Counted from the first letter of the stretch, positions 15,518 to 24,689 are shown. The stretch: 64,000 nt of DNA from Actinokineospora enzanensis DSM 44649 (GCF_000374445.1 NZ_KB894432.1:44951-108950), one strand, 5' to 3'. Numbers and translations: made by a program. Notes: a model not told the origin generated them from the letters alone.

Positions 15518-15964
15518 TTACTGCATGACGAACTCGGTGAAGTAGATGTCCATCACTTCCTCGTCGTACGCCTTGACCACCTTCTCCTTGAGTTCACTCT
15601 TCTGGGTCTCGCGGTTGTCGTTGCTGGACAAGGTCGCCACGGTCTGGTTGCTGAACTGGGTCACCGCCAGGTCCAGCGCCTTGCTCCCGTCCGGGGTCTC
15701 GGCCGCGTCGATGGTCGCCTGCAGCGCCAGCTTGAGCTTCAGGTAGTGCCCGTCGGTCAGGTTCACGGTGATCGCGTCGAGGGCCACCACCTTGCCCGGC
15801 TCCGGCGGGGCCGGGGTCGAGTCCCTGAAGAGGAAGAAGTACGCGCCGCCGCCGCCGGCGAGCAGTACCACAAGCCCCACGATCAGCAGGAGCTTCTTCT
15901 TCGACTTCTTGCCCGGCTCGGCGCCGTCCTTCTTGTCCTTCTCGGTCTTCTCGGTCTTGCTCAT
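15518..15964 (-). CDS. fliL: Flagellar basal body-associated protein FliL
   Basis: 148 residues: a Lys-rich cytoplasmic start, a single membrane helix (about residues 25-46), then an extracytoplasmic domain with the family pattern VVALDAITVNLTDGHYLKLKLAL and a C-terminal VMDIYFTEFVMQ. FliL surrounds the stator and modulates torque. Its place directly after motAB fits that role. The ribosome site GGAGGGAGG precedes the ATG. Confidence 0.92.
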   Translation of the reverse strand: MSKTEKTEKDKKDGAEPGKKSKKKLLLIVGLVVLLAGGGGAYFFLFRDSTPAPPEPGKVVALDAITVNLTDGHYLKLKLALQATIDAAETPDGSKALDLAVTQFSNQTVATLSSNDNRETQKSELKEKVVKAYDEEVMDIYFTEFVMQ

Positions 15965-15980
15965 GGTTCCTCCCTCCGGA

Positions 15981-16877
15981 TCACTTCTCGGCCGCCGCGA
16001 CGGGCAGCAGTGCCCGCACGTCGGCAGGCTGGTCGGACAGCACGACCACCTCGACCCGGCGGTTGCGGGTCACCGAGAGGGGGTCGCTTGGCGGGTACAG
16101 CGGTTTGGTGTCGGCGTACCCGGCCGCGGTCATCCGACCGGCGGGCACGCCCTTGTCCAGCAGGTAGCGGACCACGGCCGAGGCACGGGCCGTGGACAGC
16201 TCCCAGGAGCTGGGGTAGTTCTTGGTGGGCACCGGCAGCTGGTTGGTGTGCCCGCCCACCTCCAGGTGGTTGGGCAGCTGCAGCAGCGAGGGCTCGATCG
16301 CGTCGAGCACCTCCTTGCCCTGCGGCAGCAGCGCCGCGCTGTCGCCGCCGAACACGACCGAGCTGGTGATGATGGTGACCACCAGGCCGCGCTCGTCGAT
16401 GGTGAACTGCACGCTGTCGGTCAGGCCCGCCTTCTCCAGCAGCTCCAGCATCTGCTTCTGGATCTCGCGCAGCTTGGCGACCTCGGCCTCGGCCTTCTTC
16501 AGGTTCTCCGAGGACTTGGCCCGCTCGGCGTCGGCGACCGCCTTCTGCGCCTCGGTCTGCGTCAGCGTCGAGATGGTCGGGCCCTCGCCGCCTGCCGCGG
16601 ACCGCAGGTCGATCTTGTCCGGGCTCGCGCCCGAGGTGTCCGGGCTGCCCGAGGCACCGCCGCTGACCAGCGTGGTGCTCCCGCCGAACGCCCCGGCGAG
16701 ACTCTCCTTGAGCTGGTCGAACTTCTTCGCGTCCACCGTGGACATCGCGAACATGACGATGAACAGCACCATCAGCAGCGTGATCATGTCCGAGTAGGTG
16801 AGCAGCCACCGTTCGTGGTTCTCGTGCTCCTCGTCATGACCTCCGCCGCGGTGCTTTCGCCTACCGCCGCCGCTCAT
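15981..16877 (-). CDS. motB: Stator protein MotB
   Basis: 298 residues. A His/Gly-rich cytoplasmic start leads into one membrane helix with the proton-carrying aspartate D30 in LLTYSDMITLL. A predicted coiled coil follows (about residues 105-150: EAQKAVADAERAKSSENLKK), then an OmpA-like peptidoglycan-binding domain with GGHTNQ and TRNRRVEV. The ATG overlaps the motA stop, so MotA and MotB are made together. The Asp and the absence of PomB-like features favour proton drive. An ORF reading further upstream only crosses motA in another frame. Confidence 0.94.
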   Translation of the reverse strand: MSGGGRRKHRGGGHDEEHENHERWLLTYSDMITLLMVLFIVMFAMSTVDAKKFDQLKESLAGAFGGSTTLVSGGASGSPDTSGASPDKIDLRSAAGGEGPTISTLTQTEAQKAVADAERAKSSENLKKAEAEVAKLREIQKQMLELLEKAGLTDSVQFTIDERGLVVTIITSSVVFGGDSAALLPQGKEVLDAIEPSLLQLPNHLEVGGHTNQLPVPTKNYPSSWELSTARASAVVRYLLDKGVPAGRMTAAGYADTKPLYPPSDPLSVTRNRRVEVVVLSDQPADVRALLPVAAAEK

Positions 16878-17644
16878 CAGGCTGCCTTGCCCTCGGCGGC
16901 AGGCGGGACCAGGCTGCGCAGCTTGCGCGCGACCAGGCGCGGGTTGGACCCGGCCTGGATGGCCAGCACGCCCTCCAGGGCGAGCTGCATCTGCTCGCAC
17001 TCCAGCTCGCTGATCCGCTTGAGCCGGTTGGCCATCGGCAGCCAGATCACGTTCGCGGTCAGCACACCGAACAGGGTGGCGACGAACGCGCCCGCGATCA
17101 GGTGACCGAGCGAGCTGGGGTCGGACAGGTTCTCCAGCACGTGCACCAGACCGAGCACGGTGCCGATGATGCCGATGGTCGGCGCGAAACCGCCCATGTC
17201 GGTGAAGATCTTGGCGCCCGCCTTGTCCACCTTGCGCTTGGTGTCGATCTCGCCTTCGAGGATCTCCCGGACCTCGTCCGAGTCGGTGCCGTCGATGGCC
17301 AGCTCCAGGCCCTTGCGCAGGAACGGGTCGTCGACCTTCTTGGCCTCGTCCTCCAGCGCCAGCAGGCCCTCGCGGCGGGCCCGGTCGGCCAGCCGCACGA
17401 CCACGTCGATGATCTGCGCGCCGTCGATGGGCTTGGTCAGCGCCGCGCGCTTGATCAGCCCGACGATGCCGATGGTGTCCTTGAGCATGCCGCCTGCCAT
17501 GGCGGCGCCCAGGGTGCCGAAGATGACCAGGATGATCGGCGGGAGCAGGAAGATGGAGGCCGGGTCGCCGCCCTCCATGATCATGGAGACGAAGATGGCG
17601 ACCAGGGCGAGGCCCATGCCTGCCAGGCTTGCCGGATCCATCAT
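16877..17644 (-). CDS. motA: Stator protein MotA
   Basis: 255 residues with four membrane segments; the first begins right at the N-terminus. The cytoplasmic loop with the charged residues that contact FliG is present (RREGLLALEDEAK, GLELAIDGTD), as is the MGGFAPTIGIIGTVLGLV helix typical of MotA. The start is the first of two adjacent ATGs, overlapping the flbD stop, after GAGAGGGGG. It forms the torque-generating ion channel with MotB. Confidence 0.94.
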   Translation of the reverse strand: MMDPASLAGMGLALVAIFVSMIMEGGDPASIFLLPPIILVIFGTLGAAMAGGMLKDTIGIVGLIKRAALTKPIDGAQIIDVVVRLADRARREGLLALEDEAKKVDDPFLRKGLELAIDGTDSDEVREILEGEIDTKRKVDKAGAKIFTDMGGFAPTIGIIGTVLGLVHVLENLSDPSSLGHLIAGAFVATLFGVLTANVIWLPMANRLKRISELECEQMQLALEGVLAIQAGSNPRLVARKLRSLVPPAAEGKAA

Positions 17645-17940
17645 CGCCCCCTCTCGGGTAGGTGCAACAGCGTTGCGTCGGTGTCGTTCTCGGTCTTGTG
17701 CGGGTGGGCCGCGGGCAGCGACCGGGGCCCGATCTCCGGGGCCTCGTGCGCCTGGGCCTGGCCGAGGATCACCGCGCGGTGCTGGGAGACCAGCGCGGCC
17801 AGCTCGTCCAGCGACTGCGCGACAACGTACTTCGCGCCGTTGACCAGGGTGATGACGGTGTCCGGGGTGGACTCCGCGCGCTCCAGCAGGTCGGGGTTGA
17901 GGGCGAAGGGCTGGCCGTTGAGCCGGTTCAGAAGTATCAC
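17641..17940 (-). CDS. flbD: FlbD family flagellar protein with C-terminal extension
   Basis: 99 residues from a GTG with AAGGA 8 bases before it. The first 60 residues match FlbD well: VILLNRLNGQPFALNPDLLE, then ESTPDTVITLVNGAKYVV. This small family sits before motA in many Gram-positive flagellar loci; its exact role is unclear. The last 35-40 residues, rich in His, Pro and Glu, go beyond the usual 60-75. An upstream start at 18015 would add 25 residues with no family match. Confidence 0.85.
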   Translation of the reverse strand: MILLNRLNGQPFALNPDLLERAESTPDTVITLVNGAKYVVAQSLDELAALVSQHRAVILGQAQAHEAPEIGPRSLPAAHPHKTENDTDATLLHLPERGR

Positions 17941-18045
17941 AGCGTCCGTCCTTGGGGGTGCCGAGCGAGCCCGTCCGTGGGCCCGCCGTGGCCACAACAT
18001 CGGCAGGCGGCTCATCCTGTTGAGGTGAACCGCCCGCCGCCGTCG

Positions 18046-18876
18046 TCACCGCTTGAGGTTCATCAGGTCCTGCAGCAGCTCGTCCGAGGTGCTGATGATC
18101 TTGGAGTTGGCCTGGAAGCCGCGCTGGGCGATGATCAGGTTGGTCAGCTCCTGCGCGAGGTCCACGTTGGACATCTCCAGCGCGCCGGAGACCAGCACGC
18201 CCATGCCGTTCGAGCCGGGCGCGTTGACCTGCGCGGCGCCGGAGTTGGCGGTGGCCCGGTAGAGCGAGCCGCCGACCTTCTCCAGGCCGGTGACGTTGGA
18301 GAACTTGGCGATCGCGATACGGCCGATGTTCTGCTGCGAGCCGTCGGAGGCCAGGATGCCCACCAGGGTGCCGTCCGGGGACAGCGAGTAGCTGGCGTAC
18401 TTGGTGGAGTCGATGGTCAGCGCGCCGGTCGGCTGGGTCTGGTCGATCACGCCGTTGGTGCCCATCCAGCCCTGCACCAGACCGCCGTCGGCGGAGGTGA
18501 GGCGGCCAGCGGAGTCGGAGGCCATGGAGCCCGCGCGGGTGTAGGCCTGCTGGCCCGCGTTGTCGATGATGAAGAAGCCCTCGCCCTGGATCAGCATGTC
18601 GCCGGTCCGGTTGGTCAGCTGGCTGTTGCCCTGGGTGAAGTTGACGCTCGTGCCCGCGGTCTTCACGCCGAGGCCGACCTGCGCGGGGTTCTGTGCTGCG
18701 GTGTTCGCGCCCGCCGCGGCGGCGGTGCGGATGCTCTGGCTGAGCGCGTCCTCGAACACGACCGCCGAGCTCTTGAAACCACTGGTGTTGACGTTGGCGA
18801 TGTTGTTGCCGGTGACGTCCATCATGGTCTGGTGGCTGCGGAGACCGGAGATGCCCGCGAACAGGGAACGCAACAT
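18046..18876 (-). CDS. flgE: Flagellar hook protein of the FlgE/F/G family
   Basis: 276 residues from the ATG at 18876, after AGAAGGCAG; a start at 18912 would only add 12 unrelated residues. N-terminal rod/hook signature: LFAGISGLRSHQTMMDVTGNNIANVNTSGFK spans residues 5-35. The C-terminal helix motif is VDLAQELTNLIIAQRGFQAN. Position between flgD and flbD makes hook protein FlgE the best call. At 276 residues it is shorter than most FlgE (about 400) and near FlgG (about 260). It is the only member of the FlgE/F/G group in the window. Confidence 0.88.
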   Translation of the reverse strand: MLRSLFAGISGLRSHQTMMDVTGNNIANVNTSGFKSSAVVFEDALSQSIRTAAAAGANTAAQNPAQVGLGVKTAGTSVNFTQGNSQLTNRTGDMLIQGEGFFIIDNAGQQAYTRAGSMASDSAGRLTSADGGLVQGWMGTNGVIDQTQPTGALTIDSTKYASYSLSPDGTLVGILASDGSQQNIGRIAIAKFSNVTGLEKVGGSLYRATANSGAAQVNAPGSNGMGVLVSGALEMSNVDLAQELTNLIIAQRGFQANSKIISTSDELLQDLMNLKR

Positions 18877-19043
18877 AGGTGATCTGCCTTCTTCTCTGGG
18901 GGTGTTGGGCAAGCTTGTTTTGCTGGGTGGGGTCTGGTCGGCCCGGCGGGTGTCCGCGACGCTCTTGGCACCTTGGCGACTGTGCGCTCGTCAGGTCGGG
19001 GACGATGCCGGGTGGGGAAGTGGGGGCGGGTGGCGGGTAAGGA
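18877..19043 (-). other. 167-bp gap between flgD and flgE
   Basis: Longer than any other gap in this operon, where most genes touch or overlap. It holds the flgE ribosome site and no clear terminator or FliA box. An internal promoter for flgE and the genes after it is possible, but I cannot point to one. Confidence 0.4.
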
Positions 19044-19493
19044 CTACACAGGCTTCTGGCCGGTCACAAGGGAAAGCGGGACGTCCGTGTTTCCGATGCG
19101 GACGGTCGGGCTGGGGCCGAAGGTGGCGCCGGTGACCGTGCCGGAGAGCACCTCGGTGCCGGTGGCGGTGGCCTTGTAGGTGACCGTCTTGCCGACCAGG
19201 CCGCTCGCCTGCGCGCTCAGCGTGGAGGTCAGCATGCTGGTCTGCGAGTCGGACAGGTCGGTGAGCTTCTGCACCTGGGTCAGCGTCGCGGTCTGCGACA
19301 TGAACGTCGTGGGGTCCGCGGGGTTGTTCGGGTCCTGGTACTTGAGCTGGGCCACCAACAGCTTGAGGAACGCCTGGGGGTCCAGGGCGGAGAGCGGGTT
19401 CGCGGCCGAGGACTTCGTGTTCGCCGCGGTGTTCGTGGCGGTGGTGTTCTGGGTCGCGTAGTTCGACGTGCTGCCCGAGATGGGGGTGGTCAT
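19044..19493 (-). CDS. flgD: Flagellar hook capping protein FlgD
   Basis: 149 residues from the ATG at 19493 with AAGGAGA upstream. The N-terminal FlgD motif LDPQAFLKLLVAQLKYQDPN is complete, followed by PTTFMSQTATLTQVQKL. It ends with a short beta-rich domain. FlgD caps the growing hook and is lost when the hook is done. It is short compared with enteric FlgD (about 230) but normal for Gram-positive forms. Longer upstream readings pass through fliK in another frame. Confidence 0.93.
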   Translation of the reverse strand: MTTPISGSTSNYATQNTTATNTAANTKSSAANPLSALDPQAFLKLLVAQLKYQDPNNPADPTTFMSQTATLTQVQKLTDLSDSQTSMLTSTLSAQASGLVGKTVTYKATATGTEVLSGTVTGATFGPSPTVRIGNTDVPLSLVTGQKPV

Positions 19494-19512
19494 GGGTCTC
19501 CTTGGTGCGGGC

Positions 19513-21354
19513 TCAGGCGTGTAGGTCCAGGACGCCCGCGGCGGGCGAGCGGGTCGGGATGGCGACCGGGATGTCCGGCATGGCGGGCGCGTCCGCGCGG
19601 ACCGCGTCGGCGGTCCACCGGTCCCACTGGGCGCGCTGCGACTGCTGGGACTGCTGGTCGGCGTGGGCGCTCGCACCGTCGCTGAGCACGCACGAGGAGT
19701 ACCCGGCGCTCTCCAGCTCGGCGCGCAGCTCCGGCAGTGCCGCGCGGATGGCCTCGCGGCCCGCCGCGGTGGCGCTGCCCAGGTCCAGGCGGATGTCGCC
19801 GCCGGAGATCCGCGCGGTGACCACGACCGGGCCGAGGTCGACCGGGTGCAGGTGCACGGTGATCGTGTGGTCGCCGTTGTGCCCGCGCAGCGGCGTGAGC
19901 TCGGTGGCCAGCCGGTGCGCGTTCTGGGTCGGCGCGCTCTGCTGCGGCGCCGGTGCCTGGCCGGGCGCGTCGACCGCCTGCGGCCGCACCGTCAAGTCCA
20001 CTGTAGACAGAGCGGGCGCGGCGGTTGTAGTCTGGTTGCCGTCGGCGACGACGGGGGACTGGGCCCCCGGGTTCGTGACGGCGTCGGTGCTCTGGGCGGT
20101 GACCGGCGCGAGCGTGGTGGTGGCCGGGCCGGACTGCTGGGAGTCCTGGTCGCGGTCGCCCTTCTCGGCGGTTCCCTTGCCGTGCGCGACACCGGTCCGG
20201 GCGGTGCCCGACACAGCGGCGGCGTCGGCGGTCGCGGTGGCGTCCTGGGTGCCCTTGGCGGACTCGGCCTTCGCGGGCCCGGTCTGCGCGGCAGTCTGGC
20301 CGAGCGCCTGCGCCACGGCGGTGCCATCGGTCTGGCCGGTCACGGCCGCGGAAGCCGCAGAAGTCGCGGTAGTCGCGGTGTCGGCCGGGAGCGCGGGCGC
20401 CGGGATCGTCGGCTGCGCGGTCACGGTCTGGGTCGGCTGGGTCGGCAGGGCGGTCGCCGAGGGCGACGTGGCGGCCCCCGCGCCGGGGGCGGCGGAGGCG
20501 GCACCGAGGCCCGAGGGCGCGGTGTTCGCGGTGTTCGCGGGCAGTGCCGCGGCGGTGGTCCCGTTGTCCACGAACTGGTTGTCGGCAGCCGCGCGCGAGA
20601 CCTCCGGAATACCGGCGGAGTTCCTGCCCGTGGCGCTCGCCACATCGGTTGCAACCGGGTTGACAACGCTGTTCGGGGCGCTGGTCGCGCCGCTGACGGC
20701 CTGGGCGGCCACCGGGTTGCCGATGGTCGCGGGAGCGTCCGCGAGGGCGGCAGCGGCCTGCTGGGGCGTGATCGTCGCGGCGCCGGGGGTGTCCGGTGTG
20801 GTCACCGGGGCGCCGCCGGTGGACACAGCGGCCTGTGCGGCCTGCGAGGTGACCGGGCCCTTGGCGACACCGGTCGGCTGCCAGGCACCCGGCAGTGCCA
20901 TGACCGTCGCGGTCGCGCCCGCGGCCGGAGCACCGGCCGGGGCGGCGGTGGTGGAGATGGTGGCGGTGGCTGCGGTGGCTGCGGTGCCTGTGATGGCTGT
21001 GGTGGCAGCGATGCCACCGAGGGCGCCGATGGCGCCGAGCGCGCCCGCGGTGCGCGCACCCTGCGCCGAGACGCCCGGGGCGGTGGACACGCCGGGCTGG
21101 GGCTGCGGGGGAGTGGGCAGCGGGGGGACCTGGATGGCGGCCAATGCCTGGAGCAGGGCCGCGAAGTTCGGGGTCGCGTCGGCGTCGGCGCGGTCCGCGC
21201 CCGGGTTGTCGGACGAACCGGCGTCGTCGCCGCTCGTGCCGACCGCGGTGACCGGCCGCTTGCCGCCCGGCGCGGTGGGCGCGCCCGGCGCGGTGCCCGC
21301 GCCCTTGGCGGCGGCCGCCGCGGCGGAGGTCAGGGTGAAGCCGGGGATGGTCAT
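19513..21354 (-). CDS. fliK: Flagellar hook-length control protein FliK
   Basis: 613 residues. The first about 480 are low-complexity Ala/Thr/Pro/Gly/Gln-rich sequence, as expected for the flexible molecular ruler. The C-terminal Flg_hook domain shows HTITVHLHPVDLGPVVVTAR and LRAELESAGY. FliK measures the hook and triggers the FlhB export switch. The ATG overlaps the stop of the upstream peptidoglycan hydrolase. An ORF of 961 codons in this frame begins upstream, but that part is the shadow of the hydrolase gene. Longer than enteric FliK (about 400), which may relate to hook length. Confidence 0.88.
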   Translation of the reverse strand: MTIPGFTLTSAAAAAAKGAGTAPGAPTAPGGKRPVTAVGTSGDDAGSSDNPGADRADADATPNFAALLQALAAIQVPPLPTPPQPQPGVSTAPGVSAQGARTAGALGAIGALGGIAATTAITGTAATAATATISTTAAPAGAPAAGATATVMALPGAWQPTGVAKGPVTSQAAQAAVSTGGAPVTTPDTPGAATITPQQAAAALADAPATIGNPVAAQAVSGATSAPNSVVNPVATDVASATGRNSAGIPEVSRAAADNQFVDNGTTAAALPANTANTAPSGLGAASAAPGAGAATSPSATALPTQPTQTVTAQPTIPAPALPADTATTATSAASAAVTGQTDGTAVAQALGQTAAQTGPAKAESAKGTQDATATADAAAVSGTARTGVAHGKGTAEKGDRDQDSQQSGPATTTLAPVTAQSTDAVTNPGAQSPVVADGNQTTTAAPALSTVDLTVRPQAVDAPGQAPAPQQSAPTQNAHRLATELTPLRGHNGDHTITVHLHPVDLGPVVVTARISGGDIRLDLGSATAAGREAIRAALPELRAELESAGYSSCVLSDGASAHADQQSQQSQRAQWDRWTADAVRADAPAMPDIPVAIPTRSPAAGVLDLHA

Positions 21355-22313
21355 GCAGCCGCTCCCGCGGTGAGGTTGGCCATGATCTTGCGGACGTAGT
21401 TCTGGGTCTCCGCGTACGGCGGCACGCCGTCGTACTTGCGGACCGCGCCCGGACCGGCGTTGTAGGCGGCCAGCGCCAGCGGGACCGAGCCGAACTGGTC
21501 GAGGTTGCTCTTCAGCAGCCGGGCGGCGCCGTCGATGGCCTGGGCCGGGTCGAGCGCGTTGACGCCGAGCGAGGACGCGGTGGACGGCATCAGCTGCATC
21601 AGGCCCTGCGCGCCCGCGCCGCTGACGGCCTTGGGGTTGTAGCCGGACTCGGCCTGGGCCACCGCGGACAGCAACCCGTTGGGCAGCCCGTACTTCGCGG
21701 TCGCCTGCGCGAACATCGACGAGTACGCCGACGCGCCCGAGGCACCCGAGGTGCCGCCGCCGATGGCCGAGGCATAGCCGCTCAGGCTGGTGACGTTGTC
21801 GAACGAGGTCGACGACGCGGTGTCCGGGATGACGCGCCGGATCGCGGTCGGGGTCTCGTAGACGCTGGAGATCTTGACGTTCTGGCCCGGCTCCGGCGCG
21901 TGGATCATCTTGCCGTCGCCGATGTAGATGGCGATGTGGTGCACCGGCGAGCCGAAGGCCAGCAGGTCGCCCGGCTTCGCCTGGTCCAGCGAGGCCACCG
22001 CGGTGCCCGCCTTGGCCTGGTCGCGGCTCACCCGGGGCAGGTCGATGCCCAGGTCCGAGTAGACCTGCTTGACCAGGCCGGAGCAGTCCAGGCCGGTGGC
22101 CGGGTTGGTGCCGCCCCAGACATAGGGCACACCGAGGTACTTCTTCGCGTCGGCGACGACGTCGGCGCCGGTCGAGCCGCCGCCCATCGCGCTGGAGAGC
22201 GCGGAGGCGAAGTCCGACCCGGACTCGGCGGCCTGGGTGGTGGTGGTCTGGCGGGTGGGCAACATGGCGTCGATCTGGGCCATTCGGGCCATGATCGCGT
22301 CGATGCCGTTCAT
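21351..22313 (-). CDS. Flagellar-locus cell-wall hydrolase: NlpC/P60 plus lytic transglycosylase
   Basis: 320 residues with two wall-cutting domains. Residues about 48-165 are an NlpC/P60 endopeptidase with C77 in LDCSGL, H126 in HHIAIYIG and H138 in MIHAPEPG. Residues about 195-315 are an SLT-type lytic transglycosylase with catalytic E222 in AVAQAESGYNP and the motifs GLMQLMP and AAYNAGPGAV. No signal peptide is visible, so it may be exported through the flagellar channel. Its place between fliJ and fliK suggests it opens peptidoglycan for the rod, replacing the muramidase half of FlgJ, which is absent here. Both ends overlap neighbours (ATGA). Confidence 0.87.
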   Translation of the reverse strand: MNGIDAIMARMAQIDAMLPTRQTTTTQAAESGSDFASALSSAMGGGSTGADVVADAKKYLGVPYVWGGTNPATGLDCSGLVKQVYSDLGIDLPRVSRDQAKAGTAVASLDQAKPGDLLAFGSPVHHIAIYIGDGKMIHAPEPGQNVKISSVYETPTAIRRVIPDTASSTSFDNVTSLSGYASAIGGGTSGASGASAYSSMFAQATAKYGLPNGLLSAVAQAESGYNPKAVSGAGAQGLMQLMPSTASSLGVNALDPAQAIDGAARLLKSNLDQFGSVPLALAAYNAGPGAVRKYDGVPPYAETQNYVRKIMANLTAGAAA

Positions 22314-22732
22314 CGGTCGTCTCCCCGTCGTCGGCTGCCCACTTCATCGGCAGCCCGCTGCTCGGCGGCAAGATCTTTAACCCTGCGTTCCTCGACACCG
22401 CGCTCGACGAGCTTCTCCACGCTGCGGCGGCGGCGGGCCGCCTCGCGCAGCTTGTCCACCTCGGTCTCGCTGATCTCGCGCGCGGCGTCCTCCTGGGTCC
22501 GCGCCTCGTACAGCGCGGAGGCCAGCGCCCGGCCCGCGGCGACCGCGGCCAGGTAGCCCGCGGCGTCGCCGTTGCGCGGCACGGCCCAGCGCTCCATCGC
22601 GCCCGCCCGCTCGACGGTCAGCTCGCCCGCGTCGGCGAGCCGGGCGTTGGCGCGCGCGACCTCGCCGCGGGCGATGTCCTCCTGGGCCTTGCGGGCGCGC
22701 AGCACCGAGGCCAGCCGGGAACGGATGGTCAT
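22310..22732 (-). CDS. fliJ: Flagellar export chaperone FliJ
   Basis: 140 residues, almost all charged helix with heptad character (two-stranded coiled coil), as in FliJ. The start MTIRSRLASVLRARKAQED is typical. It overlaps fliI by 4 bases. FliJ links the FliI ATPase ring to FlhA. Assignment is by coiled-coil layout and position directly after fliI; sequence conservation in this family is low. Confidence 0.85.
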   Translation of the reverse strand: MTIRSRLASVLRARKAQEDIARGEVARANARLADAGELTVERAGAMERWAVPRNGDAAGYLAAVAAGRALASALYEARTQEDAAREISETEVDKLREAARRRRSVEKLVERGVEERRVKDLAAEQRAADEVGSRRRGDDR

Positions 22733-24051
22733 GCCACGCCCCCGCCCGCGTGCAGCAGCGCGGCCAGGTCCTGCCACGCCTCGGCGGCGGGCACCTGCTC
22801 GTCGATGCGCTGCCGCAGGAAGTCGTTGATCCGCGGCTTGAGCTCCAGCGCCAGGTCGGCGTCCGGGTTGGTGCCCGGCACGTAGGCGCCGATCTCCACC
22901 AGCTCGCGCACGTCCCGCTGCGCGGCCAGCAGCCTGCGCAGGGTGGTGGCGTCGCCGCGCTGCTCGGGGGTGGTGATCGCGCCGGTGACCCGGGACACCG
23001 ACTCCAGCACCTCGATGCTGGGGAAGTGCCCCGCGGTGGCCAGCCTGCGGTCCAGCACGATGTGACCGTCCAGGATGGACCGGGCGGCGTCGGCGATCGG
23101 CTCGTTGTGGTCGTCGCCCTCCACCAGCACCGTGTACAGCCCGGTGATGCCGCCGACCGGGGCGGGCCCGGCGCGCTCAAGCAGGGTGGGCAGCAGCGCG
23201 AACACCGACGGCGGGAAGCCGCGGGTGGCCGGGGGCTCGCCTGCGGACAGGCCGACCTCGCGCTGCGCCATCGCGATGCGGGTCAGGCTGTCCATCATCA
23301 GCAGCACGTTCTTGCCCTGGTCGCGGTAGAACTCGGCGATCCGGGTGGCCACGAAACCGGCGCGCAGCCGCACCAGCGGCGGCTGGTCGGAGGTGGCCAC
23401 CACGACCACCGAGCGGGCCAGGCCCTCCGGGCCGAGGTCGTTCTCCAGGAACTCGCGCACCTCGCGGCCGCGCTCGCCGATCAGCGCGATCACGGTGATC
23501 TCCGCCTGGGTGCCGCGGGTGATCATGGACAGCAGGCTGGACTTGCCGACGCCGGACCCGGCGAAGATGCCGATGCGCTGGCCGTGGCCGCAGGGCACCA
23601 TGGTGTCCAGGGCGCGCACGCCCAGCTGCAGCGGCTCGCTGATCAGCGAGCGCTCCATCGCCGACGGCGGCGCCATGTCCACCGACACCCTGGTCAGCCC
23701 GGTCAGCGCCGGGCCGCCGTCCATCGGCCTGCCCAGGCCGTCGAGCACCCGGCCGCGCAGCTCCGCGCCGACCGCGATGCGCAGCGGGCTGTCGGTGTTG
23801 ACCACCGGGCTGCCGATGCCGACCCCGCCAAGCGGGCCAAGCGGCAGGCAGATGACCTTCTCGTGGTCCAGGGCCACGACCTCGGCCAGCAGCGGCTCGT
23901 CCGCCGGGCCGATGCTGACCAGGTCGCCGATCCGGGCGGCGATGCCCGCGACGGTGACGGCCAGGCCCACGACGCCGACCACCGAGCCGGTGCGGCGGGG
24001 GCGGGCGACCGGCAGCAGCGCGGCCAGCTGTTCGTCCAGCATCGTGCTCAT
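22729..24051 (-). CDS. fliI: Flagellum-specific ATPase FliI
   Basis: 440 residues, the usual length. Walker A is GSGVGKSS at residues 165-172, Walker B lies in KNVLLMMDSLTRIA, and the ALIGERGREVREFLE and VFALLPTLLERAG blocks are those of F1-like type III ATPases. It hydrolyses ATP to help unload export substrates at the base of the channel. Its stop and start overlap fliJ and fliH. Confidence 0.97.
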   Translation of the reverse strand: MSTMLDEQLAALLPVARPRRTGSVVGVVGLAVTVAGIAARIGDLVSIGPADEPLLAEVVALDHEKVICLPLGPLGGVGIGSPVVNTDSPLRIAVGAELRGRVLDGLGRPMDGGPALTGLTRVSVDMAPPSAMERSLISEPLQLGVRALDTMVPCGHGQRIGIFAGSGVGKSSLLSMITRGTQAEITVIALIGERGREVREFLENDLGPEGLARSVVVVATSDQPPLVRLRAGFVATRIAEFYRDQGKNVLLMMDSLTRIAMAQREVGLSAGEPPATRGFPPSVFALLPTLLERAGPAPVGGITGLYTVLVEGDDHNEPIADAARSILDGHIVLDRRLATAGHFPSIEVLESVSRVTGAITTPEQRGDATTLRRLLAAQRDVRELVEIGAYVPGTNPDADLALELKPRINDFLRQRIDEQVPAAEAWQDLAALLHAGGGVA

Positions 24052-24689
24052 GCGGCAAGCTCCGCTCGGATCCGGGCGACGGCGTTGGCGAGGGTGGCGT
24101 CCACGGTGGTCACCGCGGTCTGCGCGATGGCGTCACCGCGCGCGATGGCCGGGTCGGCGACCAGGGTCACCGTGCGGCCGGGGGCCGGGTCGCCCTCGGC
24201 GACCAGCTCGGCGTGGTCGAGCGGGTTGACCCGGACCACCACCGCGGCGGTGGCGGGCAGGTCGGCGATGGCGCGGGTCAGGCCGTGCCGGGCGCTCTCG
24301 GTCACCGCGGCGGTGAGCTGCGCGCCGAGCATGGCCTCCGCGAGGTGCACGGCGGCGGCGAGCACCTCGCCCGCCAGCTCCTCGGTGCGTCGTACCGAGG
24401 TGGCCTGCACCTGCCGGGCGGCGGTGTCGACCGCGGTGAGCGCGGCGTCGGCCTGCGCGGCGCGCAGCGCCACCAGTCGGTCGAGCTCGGCCTGGGCCCG
24501 CAGCCGGGCGGCCGCGGTGGCGGTGCGCGCCTCGCGCATGCCCTGCGCCCAGCCGGTGGCGTAGCCCTCGGCGTGCGCGCCTGCCCGGGTGCCGGTCTGC
24601 TCGCTCAGCGCCACGCCGACCCGGAACGGGACGGCCGCGGAGTCGCCGCGCAGGACGGATCCCACGTGCTCAGGCGACAAACTCATCAT
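24048..24689 (-). CDS. fliH: Flagellar assembly protein FliH
   Basis: 213 residues from the first of two adjacent ATGs, with GGAGACG upstream. It contains the FliH glycine repeat region (AHAEGYATGWAQGMREA), a long helix and a C-terminal domain with RVNPLDHAELV. FliH regulates and anchors FliI. It overlaps the end of fliG by 20 bases and fliI by 4. Readings further upstream lie in fliG in another frame. Confidence 0.87.
   Translation of the reverse strand: MMSLSPEHVGSVLRGDSAAVPFRVGVALSEQTGTRAGAHAEGYATGWAQGMREARTATAAARLRAQAELDRLVALRAAQADAALTAVDTAARQVQATSVRRTEELAGEVLAAAVHLAEAMLGAQLTAAVTESARHGLTRAIADLPATAAVVVRVNPLDHAELVAEGDPAPGRTVTLVADPAIARGDAIAQTAVTTVDATLANAVARIRAELAA

Noticed and set aside
16878..17000. 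MotB starting at 17000
   Set aside because: The added residues are motA in another frame; the ATG at 16877 gives the normal MotB start and couples with the motA stop.
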